From Azadirachta indica (taxonomy: Eukaryota; Streptophyta; Magnoliopsida; Sapindales; Meliaceae): a stretch of DNA of 64,000 nt. Positions within the stretch are counted from its first letter, which is position 1, and every line of letters starts with the position of its first letter. Below are positions 62,151-64,000 of the stretch, one piece after another. The position numbers and the translations under genes are program-made. The stretch covers positions 10,186,350 through 10,250,349 of the forward strand of contig CM040452.1 of NCBI GenBank assembly GCA_022749755.1. The letters run 5' to 3'. A model generated the notes under the pieces. That model worked only from the letters and a program-made list of their open reading frames with translations. It was not told the DNA's origin and ran no database searches.

Positions 62151-62387
62151 CGCAATTAGCTTAATTTATTAACTTTATTTTTGTTAATCAATTTAGTTGC
62201 TCATTGTGTAATTTTGATTTATATTTGTTTACTTTCATAGTTTTTAAGTGCCTAGATAAAGTCAATCTACCATAGTCGCAGTACATATTTTAGAAATACA
62301 AAAACTTAGTCCTCGTACAATCCTTCCTTTCCACTTACTACTTGTAAGACCCCGTACGCCTGCAAGTTACGTGAGATTATATCAAGT

Positions 62388-62410
62388 TTTTGGCTTCATT
62401 GTCAGAGATT
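62388..62410 (+). promoter_or_regulatory. Decayed Athila-type primer-binding site
   Basis: TGGCTTCATTGTCAGAGA at 62391-62408 aligns with the tRNA-Asp-type primer site of Athila elements, TGGCGCCGTTGCCGGGGA, at 12 of 18 positions; five of the six differences are C-to-T or G-to-A changes. The preceding ...GAGATTATATCA at 62384 looks like the end of an LTR. Confidence 0.5.
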
Positions 62411-62618
62411 AAGAATTTTTTAGTTTTTATTAATATTGCGATTGCGTAGTTTGATTTTAATTTAAGTTTTTATTTTTGTTTCGTTTAATTTTTGTTCTAT
62501 TTTAAAGTTTTGCACTTGTTTGCAAAGAGCAAGAAGTCTTGAACTTATTGCATTTGATCTAGAGATTGAATAGACTTTTCACCGATTGAGAAGAGAAACG
62601 AGGAATAGATTGAGAAAC

Positions 62619-64000
62619 ATGGCAGATAAAGGAAGTCAAAACCCTCCACAACCCCAACAACCTAAAGCTTTTCAAGATTATTTCTAGCCAATGGTTAATG
62701 ATAATTACTCAGGAATTCATCAGCAAGCCATTAACGCGAACAATTTTGAGCTCAAATTTGGTTTGATTAACATGGTTCAACAAAATCAATGTGGTGGTTT
62801 GTCTTATGAGGACCCTAATATTCATTTGGCCATGTTTTTGAAGATGAGCGATATAGTAAAAATGAATAAAGTGGACCAAGACATAATAATCTAGGTAAGA
62901 TTGTTTCCGTTTTCATTAAGAGATAAGGCAAAAGGTTGGTTATAATCCTTACAACCAGGGAGTATCAATATAATGAATTGGCTCAGAAGTTCTCCATAAA
63001 ATTCTTTCCATCGTCAAAAACTTCACAGTTGAGGGGAGAAATTACACAATATAGACAGCTTGACTTTAAGCCATTGTATAAAGCATGGGAACAATTTAAG
63101 GACTAAATCCGAAAGTGTCCTTAGCATGGGTACCAATATTGGTCCTAAATACAGTTGTTCTACACTGGATTAAATAGGCAAATTTGAACGATTGTAAATG
63201 CAGTAGTTGGTAGTACTTTGTTGTCCAAGACAGTTGAAGAAGCTTATGCTTCGCTTGAAGAAATGGAGTGCAACAATTACCAATGAGTTACAGGAGTTCA
63301 TGAAGGTGATCACATGGCAGCACTTCCACCCAAAGTAGCAGGTTTGACAAATCAAATTAAAAACCTTACTACAAGAGAGGCTCTTCAAGTCAAAAGAAAA
63401 TGATGGCTGCGAGTTCTTTATGTGTTAATAATGGTTTTGGGGAAGAACAATGCCAATATGTTAACAACTAGAATTACAACTTTCAGCCAAGTAACAATGT
63501 GCCAATCTATTACCATCCGGACTACAAACTGTGAAAATCTTTCCTATCGCAATGCAATGCTACCACCACCACCACTGAAATTTCAACAACAGTTGAAAAA
63601 ATGCTGTCCTTGGAAGACCTCTTGGACACATTCATTGTGGAGACTAGGAATCGATTCAATAAAAGATGAAGCTAGGTTGAATAATATGGAAACTCATATA
63701 ATAAATATAAAGGCAATAGTGAAGTCCTTGGAAGTCCAAGTTAACTAACTAACTACATCAATTAAGTCTCTTTAAAGGAGGAGACTTCTAAAGATACGGA
63801 AGTCAACCTAAGAAAACAATGCAAGACTATTACCTTACAGAGTGGAAAACATGTTAAAGGACTAAAGGTGCTATCAAGCGAATTAACCACTTTGTCAACA
63901 AAGTCGTCTACGAAAATCCAAGATGAAAAGTATGAAAAAGAAAAGGAGAATCAAGTTGAAACAACAACAGAAGTTGAAAGGCCTAACAAAATTGTGTTTC
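62619..64000 (+). pseudogene. Athila-type Gypsy gag, degenerate, cut by the window end
   Basis: From the ATG at 62619 the line reads MADKGSQNPPQPQQ, then ANNFELKFGLINMVQQNQ, GGLSYEDPNIHLAMFLKM, VRLFPFSLRDKAKGWL and, in another frame, FSIKFFPSSKTSQLRGEI and AYASLEEMECNNYQ. Later come SLEDLLDTFIVETRNRF and SGKHVKG near 63846. This order is typical of the Athila gag polyprotein. Stops and frameshifts are frequent. The element continues past the window. Confidence 0.8.

Noticed and set aside
1..64000. CRISPR arrays, operons, bacterial defence systems, prophage or organelle DNA
   Set aside because: The window is plant nuclear DNA with spliced genes and plant transposons; repeats present are not spaced like CRISPR and no bacterial or organellar genes were seen.

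Overview
This window is nuclear DNA from a flowering plant, probably a eudicot. It is very AT-rich, its genes have GT-AG introns, and most of it is decayed plant transposons (Copia, several Gypsy lineages, MULE, Tourist-like MITE, a SINE-like copy). I recognise four genes and one further likely gene. No tRNA, rRNA, CRISPR or operon structure was seen. The species cannot be named from the sequence alone.

Genes, left to right. (1) An intronless A1-family aspartyl protease lies on the minus strand at 16209-17603 (464 aa). (2) An NSRP1/CCDC55-type (DUF2040) nuclear-speckle protein lies on the minus strand at 19374-27914; four coding exons give 343 aa, and its third coding intron is about 7 kb and full of retrotransposon remnants. 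(3) A 79-aa open frame lies on the plus strand at 32102-32341 behind a probable 5'UTR intron; its function is unknown. (4) An E2F transcription factor lies on the plus strand at 37403-43566; 14 coding exons stay in frame for 458 aa. (5) A DUF1279/FAM210-like, probably plastid-targeted membrane protein lies on the minus strand at 44386-45839; three exons give 192 aa, and the gene converges on E2F. They look like independent genes, not a functional cluster.

Mobile DNA. A 9.3-kb Copia element (2560-11847, minus) has both LTRs, a 5-bp target duplication, a primer site and a polypurine tract, and it sits inside an older Gypsy pol gene. A MULE with roughly 105-bp inverted ends (12293-15781) carries scrambled transposase pieces and unusual GATC-centred repeat arrays. 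Three Tourist-like MITE copies, one nested inside another, fill 28478-29823. A solo LTR with perfect 5-bp duplications is at 34940-35870. From 48119 to the window end is a transposon nest: a Gypsy remnant is split by a Sirevirus-like solo LTR, which is itself split by a Gypsy element (50050-56039) that has lost its integrase. A short MULE (56549-57797, 9-bp duplication), more LTR pieces and an Athila-type gag region cut by the window end follow.

I found no convincing new functional system. The most unusual items are the palindrome and repeat arrays inside the first MULE, the head-to-head Gypsy inverted repeat inside the NSRP1 intron, the nested MITE hairpin, and the integrase-less Gypsy in its three-level nest. 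All boundaries were read by eye without alignment software.
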